From assembly GCA_903901335.1 (NCBI GenBank), contig CAIUQR010000150.1, positions 1 to 64,000 on the forward strand: a stretch of DNA of 64,000 nucleotides, in the 5' to 3' direction. Made by a program: the position numbers and the translations under genes. Shown here in pieces: positions 21,901 through 28,524 of the stretch (within the stretch, counting starts at the first letter, position 1; each line of letters opens with the position of its first letter). Origin of the DNA: an uncultured delta proteobacterium. Its GTDB lineage: Bacteria; Desulfobacterota; Desulfobulbia; Desulfobulbales; Desulfocapsaceae. The notes under the pieces were generated by a model. The model did no database searches, was not told the DNA's origin, and was given only the letters and a program-made list of their open reading frames with translations.

Positions 21901-22141
21901 GAAGCACCTGCAGCCAGCGCAGACAAAAGGCAGCCACCCCGCCTATCCCTGCGAAGAGGGCAGCCGCAAGGCCTGCCCCAAGGATCCGCCGCCGGAGAAA
22001 CGGATCTGTGGTACGGACTAGCCCGTCTGTACCCTTATGTATCAGCGCCGCGGATCTGAAGCCTTGCCGCGCCACTTCCAATAGGGCTTTTTCCGCTTCA
22101 TCCTGTCTTGCAAAATAACCGATAAGAATAGTCAGGCCCAA
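12935..22141 (-). CDS. ndvB: Cyclic beta-glucan synthase / NdvB-like (GT84-GH94) giant protein
   Basis: At 3068 residues this is the largest gene in the window. The N-terminal region has transmembrane helices (near 50-110) and a long soluble domain, with further helices near 540-625. A GT84 glycosyltransferase domain follows with the acceptor motif ITLDSDTQLP near residue 780 and QYESYTSR-type motifs (QGYQSYTSRAHRWIRGDWQ) after it. Next come helices and two beta-sandwich/glucoamylase-like modules. The C-terminal GH94 phosphorylase domain has MGTGDWNDGMNLVG near 2740. In Rhizobium and Brucella this enzyme makes cyclic beta-1,2-glucan from UDP-glucose and sets ring size by the phosphorylase domain. 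It is inner-membrane. The start is TTG at 22141 after AAGGAAG. It is a few hundred residues longer than the rhizobial enzyme. Product linkage here is inferred. Confidence 0.9.
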   Translation of the reverse strand: MGLTILIGYFARQDEAEKALLEVARQGFRSAALIHKGTDGLVRTTDPFLRRRILGAGLAAALFAGIGGVAAFCLRWLQVLPAWNVSTPLTVIPAFATIGALAALAWFRRERFGVLTSIMRKHGRWLVSGESVLIINAPVESLPLPMALLRESGNIPPALFVLHSKRERRLESRDLAVKLSPTQIQEHAKRHAGEQQVDHNPQPTTELLKRLRQARKWLRQVCADLNAASRLEQKATPAADWILDNEYILEGNARDVLLNLPRRFYQQLPRLASDPYRGLPCIYGLAKNLVSHLDLHLDRENILAFLDAHQSVRTLTIGELWAIPQMLRIALIESIQSLAVTALADLRDRQLADFWANRLIAANRRDSNQLFALLAELAASEPNPSPYFGVQLIGLLYDEAAALSPIQSWLERTLKTPHHDLNLREMNRQTREQLACGNAFTSLRQLALFDWREIFEKVSRVDRILRFDPAGIYPGMDFATRDRCRRAIEEIAHAAARTEEEIAEHIIKLATQAARNTEGDERRSYVGTWLVGEGRAELARLLSFREPYRYRFLEWIFSHHTAVYFTGIGFFFSLLIFLIAIFVLSPGSGQTGRSPAIAVGLVLLLLIPVSQLAIEAANYLIARTLPPRSLPKMDFANSGIPDCFRTLVVVPMMLVNIETVTAEVEKLEIRYLANKEANLLFSLFSDYTDAAALSCEDDSLLLLTARECLEALNQRHGGGRFFLFHRDRTWSKSEQKFIGWERKRGKLEELNRLLDGTRSETAPPLVSVGDPEHLANVRFIITLDSDTQLPHATARRLIETLAHPLNQPRFDTAGHITAGSYTIIQPRVSPTLVSTSASTFSRLFADAVGIDPYTETVSDVYQDLSGEGSYQGKGIYDVRAFSRVLSERFPEGRILSHDLIEGAHVRVGLASDIELFDEFPQGYQSYTSRAHRWIRGDWQIAGWIFPRVPGPEGGRESNPLSLLNRWKILDNLRRSLLPATSLGLLLASWLISPRIGVCATLVVGLQLLFHPLAQPFTMATTRKGLKYFDLSKVVHDILRAMADAALLPHQAAITLDAIARVWYRQLISRRRLLEWTAQATHWSASRRQPLFVAGLALGSLFSIVAGWIISCVMPRSLPLAAPWLALWFLSPLLGWLLNLRPVEQQRDCPLPESDRRLLRQIARRTWRYFSAFVGDETSWLPPDNYQVAHQDRLAMRTSPTNIGLWMASALGAHDSGYLTIDQVIERLTRSMETINTLELHQGHLLNWYDIRTLAPLEPRYVSTVDSGNLLGALWALEQGLDELIRSPLLDSKAFAGLADVGEVLQQVVSREGIADFCHQTLGTLLGHWQTPPSTIAGLLSQQGLIARDIAAVVVAAAVTPWAKELEGQVAAWKSIADRYLAWMQILTEKTEQELAPLGEDALIAIARDLSTAPSLIDLALGRIESVRLLTVIRQESPENCSTLFNWLDRLIAAFATAQWLAGETLGSAEQLMTNIHTLSAGMDMRFLYDPKRKLFAIGYNVSTNRLDVSNYDLLASEARLGSFVAIARGDVPLEHWFSLSRPYGAISRQRVLLSWTGTMFEYLMPLLFQHSYGNSLLDKAARDAVAVQISYGRRNRVPWGISESAFADLDQEKTYQYKAFGVPALGLKRGLEEQLVVAPYASLLALNLAPVAAVLNLKRLTSLDLLGDYGYFEAMDFSRQPQRDVLSKNRKRGVIIEAYMAHHQGMAFLALINFLHDNPFPRRFHSDSRVRAFEALLQERIPTLPPLHLISTRQTEPQILTADPVAPAGSIITTPHTTMPRSLLLSNGRYGLMITNSGGGYSQWGGRELTRWRSDPTCDALGTFCYIHEIDTDHLWSTTYHPVGGKALGYEVDFALDRAVFKRTDHGISTETEVIVSPEDDVEVRRITLINRSTRPRRFNLTSYVELALAQHNADRQHPAFNKLFIQTEALEEQEALLAWRRPKGENDTPLYVAHCLLLQQKNVAGRDKNGWQFETDRGRFIGRGRTLVRPMGATHKLGCNQGFVLDPILSLRRSITLEPGRRAQVSFVLAAGESRDQVLLLLDKYSDPHATERAMDFAWHSTQQQLRMLRIQPDEARRFQQLASHLLFPNSVLRVSAKRLEDNRKGQAGLWPYGISGDLPLILVSIGEAREISLVRQMLQAHTYLRMHGLSTDLVILNEEAGGYERPLQERLEQLILTHSLSAAADRAGAIFLKSTAQIPEDDQKLLKAVAAVALVAARGTLPQQLGLPVEAPELLETLARKRARPEPSAPLPFMELNYFNSLGGFTPDGREYAIYLGPGTNTPAPWVNIIAGPSFGTMVSETGSGFTWYGNSQRNRLTGWSNDPALDPASEALYIRDEESGVFWSPTAAPIREGTAYRARHGAGYTVFEHNSNGIEQEMTVFVPVDENGGTPIKLQRLRLTNASSRRRRLSITYYVELTLGENRETSQMHVTTHWDDEAQAILARNRYHPEYGDRVAFVAISPPAESYGGDRSAFIGRNRSLTKPLAMELSRLSQRIGAGLDPCAVLRVTLDLAQGERRDMICMLGQAGTTAEVRELMLRFREDQAVEDALKETKAWWDEQLGTIEVHTPDLAADLLVNRWLQYQSLSCRIWGRSAFYQSGGAFGFRDQLQDVMAFLYTRPVLARDQILRAAGRQFREGDVQHWWHEPAGAGIRTRISDDLLWLPYVVAQYVRSTGDDDILRTEIPFLNAPGLADDQHEQFSTPEITFERATLFEHCRRAISRGLTIGPHGLPLMGTGDWNDGMNLVGAGGKGESVWLAWFLCDCLQGMAELATLMKQPEFKQTYQEDRAALIQRVERAAWDGEWYLRGTFDDGTPLGSAANTEAKIDSLPQSWAWLSGAADPERAGQALDSAWHHLVCEEEGLVLLFTPPFDHSEPSPGYIKGYPPGVRENGGQYTHAALWMAMAMARKGDGERAVKLLRLLNPIEHARDAAAVWHYGVEPYVVAADVYRLPGRTGQGGWSWYTGAAAWMYRAWTEEVLGLQIRGNTLQIHPVIPSSWPGFSLRYRHGEAIYEIRVENPDGGKHGVAWVEMDGKRVPGGVIPLESGLIKHILVVRMRTPENEGTQ

Positions 22142-22878
22142 ATTTCTTCCTTTTCATTGGCTGCCTTTTCCGGGTTTTCAGTCGATGTGAAGGATTTCAC
22201 CTGAATAAAAGCCCCAGAGAGGAACCGTGCAAAGTGTTCCGGAAAATCTGACAAAGAGAGATTGAGAAATAAAACTGAGGAAATTTAAAACGACTACAAG
22301 CTCACAACATAACAACCCGAAATTTCAGCAAGGCAAGGATTGCAGTGGCCGTATTGGAATGGGCCTCTCCTCTGAGTTTTTGTTGTTTCAGGAATGTATT
22401 TTGGAGGTACGCAATCGAAAAGAGATTCTGATATCAATTCCTTCAATTGAGAACAGGAAAGCGATGGCTGAAGGGCGTATTTCTTGGCAGAATTTTAAAA
22501 TATCCCCATTTACAATAGATCAGACACCACAGAAATATTATAGCATAATGCATCAATTTATGAAACGTGTTTTTGCGGTTGATTCTATCCTGCCTTAATC
22601 AAAGATGATCTGAGCAACTCCGGTGCAATCAGGAAAAAAGTTTCTGCCGTCGTCAATCGGAGCCTTGTCTCCAGTAAAAATCCAGGCTCAACCTGACAAT
22701 TGATTCAATAAATGGTTTCAATTCTCTGAAAAAATTGTAATCTAGAAGGGTGATTTTCGGCAAGATACCACACTGTGACATGAGAATGGGTTGATCTGAA
22801 AGACAGAGGCGGAAAGGGCAGGCAACAGGACCACCAGAACCCTCTTGAAACACTACCCACTATTCTGAGGAGAAAAGG
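22142..22878. other. Intergenic region upstream of ndvB
   Basis: I see no supported gene in these 737 bp. A 79-codon frame at 22359-22598 has no ribosome binding site or recognisable product. The interval must hold the ndvB promoter (minus strand) and that of the secreted protein gene (plus strand). Confidence 0.5.
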
Positions 22879-23412
22879 ATGAAAAGGATTCTACTGACGG
22901 CCGTAGTCGTTGCGTTTTTGCTCACGTTATCATCAGTTGCTGTAAGCGTTGCCGAAGAGGTTGACGGTTTCAGAGGCATGAAGTGGGGAACGCCGATTTC
23001 TGAGATCGAGAGAACGAATAAGTTGGTGATGAGACAGGATGACGGCAAGGATAAATTTGTTTTTTACTCCATGGTGAATGACAACCTGAGGTTTGGAGGC
23101 GTCAATGCAGTCTCGATCCGGTATTTCTTCTGGAAGAATAAATTTGCAGGTGTTGTGATTGTCACAACGGGTGAGCTGGATTTCAATGTCCTGAAAGTTG
23201 CAACTGATGAAAAATTCGGGCTAGGCATAACGGGGATTGGTCCATCCGGTGAAGAGATTAACGGCTGGGACGGCGAAGTGACCGTCGTATCCCTTTCCTA
23301 TGACAGGATCTCGAGAAAGGGTAAATTGGTTATATTTTCAAAGATGATAAATGAACTCAAGGAAGAACTTGAGGCAGAAAAAGCCGGGAGGAAAGTGGAG
23401 AGGGATTTTTAA
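22879..23412 (+). CDS. Secreted hypothetical protein
   Basis: The 177-residue product begins with a clear Sec signal peptide (MKRILLTAVVVAFLLTLSS, cleavage likely after AVSVA). The mature part starts with FRGMKWGTPISEIE, a pattern common in small periplasmic proteins of unknown function. It ends in a charged helix (KEELEAEKAGRK). The ATG follows GAGGAGAAAAGG. No partner is obvious, and the next gene is a GNAT 25 bp downstream. Confidence 0.75.
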   Translation: MKRILLTAVVVAFLLTLSSVAVSVAEEVDGFRGMKWGTPISEIERTNKLVMRQDDGKDKFVFYSMVNDNLRFGGVNAVSIRYFFWKNKFAGVVIVTTGELDFNVLKVATDEKFGLGITGIGPSGEEINGWDGEVTVVSLSYDRISRKGKLVIFSKMINELKEELEAEKAGRKVERDF

Positions 23413-23436
23413 CGTTGCAGGTATAGGTGGAAACCT

Positions 23437-23862
23437 ATGAATATTTCCCTGGAATACGGAACGGAAAACATCGATTGGAAGGCATTGTGTGAGGTCTTCA
23501 GGCTTGCTCTGCTAGGAATTCGAGAGCCTGAAAAGCCGAAAATTGCGGCTGAAAACAGTTACACTGTTTGTACAGCTTTTATCGATGGCAGGATTATCGG
23601 CTTTGGCCGTGCTCTTTCCGATGGGCAGTATCAATCTGCTCTTTATGATGTGGTCGTCTTACCGGAATTCCAACAGCAGGGAGTCAGCAGAACCATCATC
23701 AATGCTCTGCTGGAAAAATTGCCGAATAATTCAACTGTGCTGATATTCGTAGCGCCGGGAAAACAGGATTTCTATCGCAAATTCGGTTTTGGCAATTTGA
23801 AAACGGGTATGGGTCTTTTTCCAAACCCTGAGATGTCGAGAGCTAAAGGTTATCTGGAGTAG
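23437..23862 (+). CDS. GNAT-family N-acetyltransferase
   Basis: The 141-residue protein fits a single GNAT domain. Strand 4 reads ALYDVVVLPEFQQQGVS, with the acetyl-CoA pyrophosphate-binding loop Q-x-x-G-V-S. The C-terminal FYRKFGFGNLKTGMGLF is the usual end of the fold. It would acetylate a small molecule or protein amine. The substrate is unknown. Confidence 0.85.
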   Translation: MNISLEYGTENIDWKALCEVFRLALLGIREPEKPKIAAENSYTVCTAFIDGRIIGFGRALSDGQYQSALYDVVVLPEFQQQGVSRTIINALLEKLPNNSTVLIFVAPGKQDFYRKFGFGNLKTGMGLFPNPEMSRAKGYLE

Positions 23863-23930
23863 CCTGGCCTCCGTGTACCGGAATGCAAACAGGCTCCGGA
23901 CAGGATAACCAAAAACACAAGGACTGCAAA

Positions 23931-24896
23931 ATGAGCGAGGAAAAAGCAATCAGAGCGCAGGATCTGATCTTGCGCAACAAACGATCACTTGTCCGCTCCG
24001 GCCTTTTTGTCTGCTTGCCTGCATTCTTGATCGGCTGCGCCACCGTCAATCCGGAGCCATTCGTCAAGTATAAAACTGCGGTGCAGGAGGCCCAGTCGGG
24101 CATAGACGCGGCTCTGTCGGTCAACTACAACTGGACCCGCTCCGGATTTATCGAGGACTTCTCCAGGGACCCCGGCTCCAGGTTCAGCACGCTTGTCATT
24201 CAGCAGGGCGCAGGCTATGACTGGAAGATTCCGACCGCCCCCATCTACCTCGATATTAAACAGACGCGAAGCGCTCTTGCCGAATTGAATAAGGCGTTTA
24301 CAGACTATGCCGGACTTCTGGTCAGGCTTTCCGGGGGCGACCTTGTCAGCATAGCGAAATTCGATCAGCTGGCTCAGGACCTGAACAGGAATTCAGCAGA
24401 TGCCCTGAAGGCGGTGAAGCTTTCCGTTCCTGCCGGGGGGGTCGCGCTGTTTTCGACCGCAGCAAGCGAAGCGGCACGGCTGTACATAGAAAATAAACGC
24501 CAAGGCTATCTGGCCGGGGCTATCACAGCGAATCAGTCTAATATTCAAGGCTACGCAGACCTCTGCATCTCCTTGATTCAAACGATCCGCGGTACAACCA
24601 AATCCTATTACAACGACCGAGTCGCCCCGATTGCGGAAGCCTGGGCTGCGACCACGGGTGACAAACGCATGAAGAATACCGAGGCCATATTGAACCTGAA
24701 CGAGCAGTTCGCCGATGTCATGCTGGTTCTTCAGGAACTGGAAACCACCTACCGGGCCTTGCCGCAGGCTCATGCGGATCTGGCAGGCGCCATTGAACAG
24801 CCGCAGGGCGATTTCGACGGCATACAGAAGCTGTATTCTTCGGCGAAAAGACTACAAAATCTTTATGACGAGCTGAAGAAGGCCGCGGGAAAATAA
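23931..24896 (+). CDS. Putative lipoprotein, first gene of an unfamiliar three-gene operon
   Basis: I start it at ATG 23931 (AAGGACTGCAAA upstream). The open frame begins earlier at 23883. The 321-residue product has a basic N-terminus, a hydrophobic run and a lipobox-like LIGC about 45 residues in, so it is probably an outer- or inner-membrane lipoprotein. The rest is mainly alpha-helical with Ala-rich heptads (residues 80-320). It is followed by a small coiled-coil protein after 29 bp and then a polytopic membrane protein. Function is not recognised. Confidence 0.75.
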   Translation: MSEEKAIRAQDLILRNKRSLVRSGLFVCLPAFLIGCATVNPEPFVKYKTAVQEAQSGIDAALSVNYNWTRSGFIEDFSRDPGSRFSTLVIQQGAGYDWKIPTAPIYLDIKQTRSALAELNKAFTDYAGLLVRLSGGDLVSIAKFDQLAQDLNRNSADALKAVKLSVPAGGVALFSTAASEAARLYIENKRQGYLAGAITANQSNIQGYADLCISLIQTIRGTTKSYYNDRVAPIAEAWAATTGDKRMKNTEAILNLNEQFADVMLVLQELETTYRALPQAHADLAGAIEQPQGDFDGIQKLYSSAKRLQNLYDELKKAAGK

Positions 24897-24925
24897 AGCA
24901 AACAGAGAAGGAGGAGTACACCACA

Positions 24926-25273
24926 ATGACACCAAGCCAAAAGAATCTGCTGCTGGATCGCCTGAGCGTCAGCTATAATCAAACGTGCACCCTTATTCTT
25001 ATCTGCAAGGAGAAGAAGCTGTCCGATGAAGTGGAACGGCTGGAGCGTCGCAAGGCACTCCTGAAGGTCAAGACGGATGGGCTTCTCCACGATCTGTATC
25101 ATTCGTGGACCGGTGATGCTGAGGGCCTGAAGGGGACAATCGATGAGTCAAACAAGGAGCTTGGCAAGTGCATTGCCGAAATTCTGCTGGATGTGAACAC
25201 TGCCGGATATATTGTAAAAGCAATCGGGTATATTGATGACGTCATTAAGGCCGCGGATGTTTTGATTGGGTAA
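24926..25273 (+). CDS. Small coiled-coil hypothetical protein
   Basis: The 115-residue protein has a likely coiled coil at about residues 25-55 (KEKKLSDEVERLERRKALL) and no signal peptide or transmembrane helix. The ATG follows GAAGGAGGAGTACACCACA, a strong ribosome binding site. It sits between the lipoprotein and the membrane protein and probably works with them. No family is recognised. Confidence 0.75.
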   Translation: MTPSQKNLLLDRLSVSYNQTCTLILICKEKKLSDEVERLERRKALLKVKTDGLLHDLYHSWTGDAEGLKGTIDESNKELGKCIAEILLDVNTAGYIVKAIGYIDDVIKAADVLIG

Positions 25274-25399
25274 AGGTCTTCTTTCCGTTTTGCCGGAATC
25301 GGGCCGCAGGGCGGTCTTGACGTCCTTCCACACTGCCTTGAGCAGGGTGCTGGTTTTCCAGTCGTACTGCAACAATAAAAAGGGGGGGAGAGAGGCGTT

Positions 25400-26605
25400 A
25401 TGTTTAAGAAAATTACAATGCGCAGAGATCCATCATGCTTCTGCTGTCTGTTGGTAATCGGTCTGTTGCTGCTGGCAGGTCCATCTGCAAGAGGTGCCGA
25501 TTTGAAGGTTGAAAGGGTTGACGGAGAACTCGCCCTTCGTCACACGATCAGGCTGAAAATGGTTAATCTCCCGGAATGGCTCAGTAATTCAGAAAATAAA
25601 CTTTCTCAGCTTTTCCTTTATGTTGAAGGCACGGCTTTCAAAGATCCTCAGCCATCCCTGGTACAGGGGGACACGCTCCTCTTCGACCTTCGGCGCACGG
25701 AACAGAATAGAGATGCGTGGACAACGCTGCTCGGCAGGAAAGGGGACAGCTTCTTCTCCCGTTCCGTGCCTGTGACGGTAGGATTTGAGAACGGACGCCA
25801 GGTTCCAAGCGCTGCAAATTCGGTAACCCTGATCCGGGTTAATGAAGTATGGTTCCAGGCATTTGCTGTTGTAGTCCTTCTGCTCTTCCTATTATTTTAT
25901 TACCTTGCCACAAAAAGCGATATCCTTCGCGATACTGGTCCGCCGCCCGAGAAGTCCCGCAAGACCTATAGCCTTGCCCGTACGCAGATGGCAATTTGGA
26001 CTTTAACTGTCATTATCGGCTATGTTTTCATCTGGATGGTGACCAGCGATCTTTCCAGTCTGACCTCCGGGGTTCTCGGATTAATGGGTATCAGCGCTTT
26101 TACAGGTCTGGGTTCTGCCGTTGTGGATTCAAATAAGGACAACGAGCAGATTCAGCAGCGTCGGGAGCATGAAGAGAAGAAAAAGACTGCCGAGACCGAG
26201 GTCGAGAAACTCAAAGGTTACATAAGTGTGCTTCAAGATACCATCAATGCCACACCTTCCCCTGCAAACCTGGATGAACAAAAGACGACATTAGCAGTTA
26301 AACAGGCAGAGCTGGCAGCACAAGAGAAGGAAATTACGTTAAGGGGCGTGAAGATTGCTGCGCTCGTTCAGGCAGCGAAACCCTCGGTATCGGTAAATTT
26401 CATCAAGGATCTGCTCCATGATGATAATGGTGTCAGTTTCCACCGTTTTCAGATATCTATTTGGACAATCGTCTTGGTAGCAATTTTTATTGGCAGGGTC
26501 GTAGATACCTTGACCATGCCGACGTTCGACGCGAACCTGCTCGCCTTGATGGGAATCAGCGGCGGAACGTATATCGGCTTCAAGTTACCGGATAAGCAGG
26601 GATAA
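25400..26605 (+). CDS. Membrane protein with signal peptide and duplicated two-helix module
   Basis: The 401-residue product has an N-terminal signal segment (to about residue 34), a periplasmic beta-rich domain (35-150), a transmembrane helix (FAVVVLLLFLLFYYL), a charged coiled coil (235-320) and two related membrane modules. Module 1 (about 195-245) reads SLARTQMAIWT...GVLGLMGISAFTGLG. Module 2 (about 350-400) reads FHRFQISIWT...LLALMGISGGTYIGFK. The repeat suggests internal duplication around a cytoplasmic coiled coil. It is last in the lipoprotein/coiled-coil/membrane operon. I know related S-x-x-R-x-Q-x-x-[IF]-W-T membrane proteins only as hypotheticals. Confidence 0.75.
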   Translation: MFKKITMRRDPSCFCCLLVIGLLLLAGPSARGADLKVERVDGELALRHTIRLKMVNLPEWLSNSENKLSQLFLYVEGTAFKDPQPSLVQGDTLLFDLRRTEQNRDAWTTLLGRKGDSFFSRSVPVTVGFENGRQVPSAANSVTLIRVNEVWFQAFAVVVLLLFLLFYYLATKSDILRDTGPPPEKSRKTYSLARTQMAIWTLTVIIGYVFIWMVTSDLSSLTSGVLGLMGISAFTGLGSAVVDSNKDNEQIQQRREHEEKKKTAETEVEKLKGYISVLQDTINATPSPANLDEQKTTLAVKQAELAAQEKEITLRGVKIAALVQAAKPSVSVNFIKDLLHDDNGVSFHRFQISIWTIVLVAIFIGRVVDTLTMPTFDANLLALMGISGGTYIGFKLPDKQG

Positions 26606-26629
26606 CAACTCGCCACCGATTTGGATAAT

Positions 26630-27241
26630 ATGGAGATATACACAGGCGTTAAATTCAAATGTCTCAGATGTGGCGGCACGTTCCCCTTTGACGAACGACT
26701 TGCGCAATTGAATACCTGGGCCTTTATCCTGGCCGGATTAGGTTTGACTCCGGTCCATCCGGGAGGGGCCTATGGAAATCAGTCCTTCCGTTCGGGCGAT
26801 ACCTCTATAATAATTACCAAATCCGGTATGATTCCGGCAATCGACCTGGTAGCGGAAAATTATGTCCTGATTGAGGGGTTTGATCAACAAGACGGGATAT
26901 TTTATGTTAAAGGTGTGAGTGATCCTTCCTCGGAAAGCATTCTCCACTATGCTATCTATAAAGAATTTCTGGATATTGGTGCCATCATGCATGGTCATTC
27001 AAGACTCCTTGAACAGTATGCAATGGACCTCGCTATTCCCGTGACTAGAACTTTTCAGCCCTATGGAACCTCTGCGTTGGCGGAATCGGCTATAGAGCTT
27101 ATGCGGAGCGGGACAGGTTTCATCCTCCTTAAGGAGCATGGTTTTGTGGCAACCGGAAGGGATATCGATGCAGCGGGGAATTTAGTCCTCGATTACTGCG
27201 CCAGGCTTATTGCTGTGCTGCAAAAAAAGAAAATTACATAA
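26630..27241 (+). CDS. Class II aldolase/adducin family protein
   Basis: The family signature is visible: an active-site region with MHGHS (zinc ligands His-x-His), a downstream LLKEHGFV histidine, and the substrate loop GNQSFRSGDTSIIITKSG. L-fuculose-1-phosphate aldolase and methylthioribulose-1-phosphate dehydratase belong here, but the substrate is not readable. The N-terminus carries an unusual C-x2-C (FKCLRCGG) before the fold. I prefer ATG 26630 (203 residues), and a TTG nine bases earlier is possible. No sugar kinase or partner enzyme is nearby. Confidence 0.8.
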   Translation: MEIYTGVKFKCLRCGGTFPFDERLAQLNTWAFILAGLGLTPVHPGGAYGNQSFRSGDTSIIITKSGMIPAIDLVAENYVLIEGFDQQDGIFYVKGVSDPSSESILHYAIYKEFLDIGAIMHGHSRLLEQYAMDLAIPVTRTFQPYGTSALAESAIELMRSGTGFILLKEHGFVATGRDIDAAGNLVLDYCARLIAVLQKKKIT

Positions 27242-27483
27242 ATGCGGAAAGATTTCCGGATAGCAGGAATACGAATTGTCCGATTCATGCAGAGGCCGAT
27301 GTTCGGATATTTGTATATTCCTGAAAAGTAAGCCTTTCCGTTAACGAAAAGTGGTTGAATTTTTGCAGATAAATGGCAGGAAAATTGCAAGCTATCTAGA
27401 GGGCATATATACAATATTGAGAGTCCTGTTCAGGGAGGGTGCAAGAATAGCCAGGCACCATAATTACGAGGAGCGGGGAAAAA

Positions 27484-27828
27484 ATGGAAAAAAGAAAATA
27501 TCCGCGAATGGGGATTGGAAATCTTTCGGTTGATGTGTCCGACGGGGTTGGGTTTTTTCCAGGTGCGGTTTCCGACGTTTCCAGAATTGGCATCGGTATG
27601 TCTGATTTACCGAAACGGCTGGATGGGGATGTAAAAAGAATGACGATTGTCGTTTCCGTACCCGGAGAGCATTTCAAAATGAATGTCAGGCCACGATGGT
27701 CAACCAAGGATGGAGTCAGAAAATCCGTTGGGGTAGAGATTATGAGTGCTCCTTATGGCTGGACGGAATTTGTAATGAATTTTGAGCCGGTATTTCATGA
27801 CGATGTATGGGGTGAAGTGCGCCTCTGA
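27484..27828 (+). CDS. PilZ-domain c-di-GMP binding protein
   Basis: The 114-residue protein is a single PilZ domain. It has the N-terminal arginine motif as EKRKYPR and the second motif D-x-S-x-x-G as DVSRIGIG. Both are needed to bind c-di-GMP. It lacks an effector domain and so would act as an adaptor. The ATG follows GAGCGGGGAAAAA. A diguanylate cyclase lies 2 kb downstream. Confidence 0.85.
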   Translation: MEKRKYPRMGIGNLSVDVSDGVGFFPGAVSDVSRIGIGMSDLPKRLDGDVKRMTIVVSVPGEHFKMNVRPRWSTKDGVRKSVGVEIMSAPYGWTEFVMNFEPVFHDDVWGEVRL

Positions 27829-28294
27829 TGGTATGTGCCCGGTTTTACGAAGATGTTACGAGTTCCGTAGGTTGAGAATCCTGAGCCGACAGGGTATTGT
27901 CCGGTTCTGAACGGAACCGCCGTGTAGTGATTGTGCAAATCCATTACGAGAAAAATGCGGTACAGTTACCCTGCAAAATTTCCTGACGTGATATACGCTA
28001 TCAGACTACCCCGCCTGATCCTCTCTCTTTCCAATCAAGGTGTTTTTGAACAAGGGCCTTGAGTCTGTCCGTAAATTAAATCTTTTGCAGACAAAAGATT
28101 TTTGCACTATAAACAGCAGAAAGAAGTGGTCAGCTCGTTTTTCGCGTATTTCTTTGCGGTTTTCAGCAAAGAACGCCTGACGGTAAGGGGTAGCCTCGAC
28201 GGGAAGCCCGGTTAGAATAGTTCCTCCTGGTGAGGAGATGGCGCTGCGAGGAGCGACGGAAGGCAGTCATTCATGGGTAACAACAGGTAGAAAC
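27829..28294. other. Intergenic region without recognised gene
   Basis: Nothing is supported in these 466 bp. A c-di-GMP riboswitch was considered because of the neighbouring PilZ and GGDEF genes, but its conserved core could not be found. The right half (28170-28290) is GC-rich with several short inverted segments and may be transcribed leader of the next small gene. Confidence 0.4.
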
Positions 28295-28498
28295 ATGGAA
28301 GATGATATTGGTCAGAGGCTGGTCAAGGCCTTGAAGAAACCCCAGGAATCGGAAAGCCTGGAAAGTCTGGCAAAAGCCATGGAAATTACAAAGGCGTATG
28401 CGAGTTCCGGTTCAGCCACCCATTTCAGCGCCGTCGCCCGGCTTTTTTATGATCTGTTTGAGATGTTTGAAACAGGGAAGGACCCGCGCCAGAAATGA
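28295..28498 (+). CDS. Small hypothetical protein (67 aa)
   Basis: I start at ATG 28295, behind AGGTAGAAAC. The frame is open from 28238. The product MEDDIGQRLVKALKKP... is helical and charged with no known motif. It is convergent with the HD-domain gene, whose stop lies 27 bases downstream. Confidence 0.5.
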   Translation: MEDDIGQRLVKALKKPQESESLESLAKAMEITKAYASSGSATHFSAVARLFYDLFEMFETGKDPRQK

Positions 28499-28524
28499 GG
28501 GAGGGGAAGATCCGGACCAATTTG

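Noticed and set aside
27829-28294. Possible c-di-GMP riboswitch near PilZ and GGDEF genes
   Set aside because: The conserved GEMM core and receptor loops could not be found in either strand.
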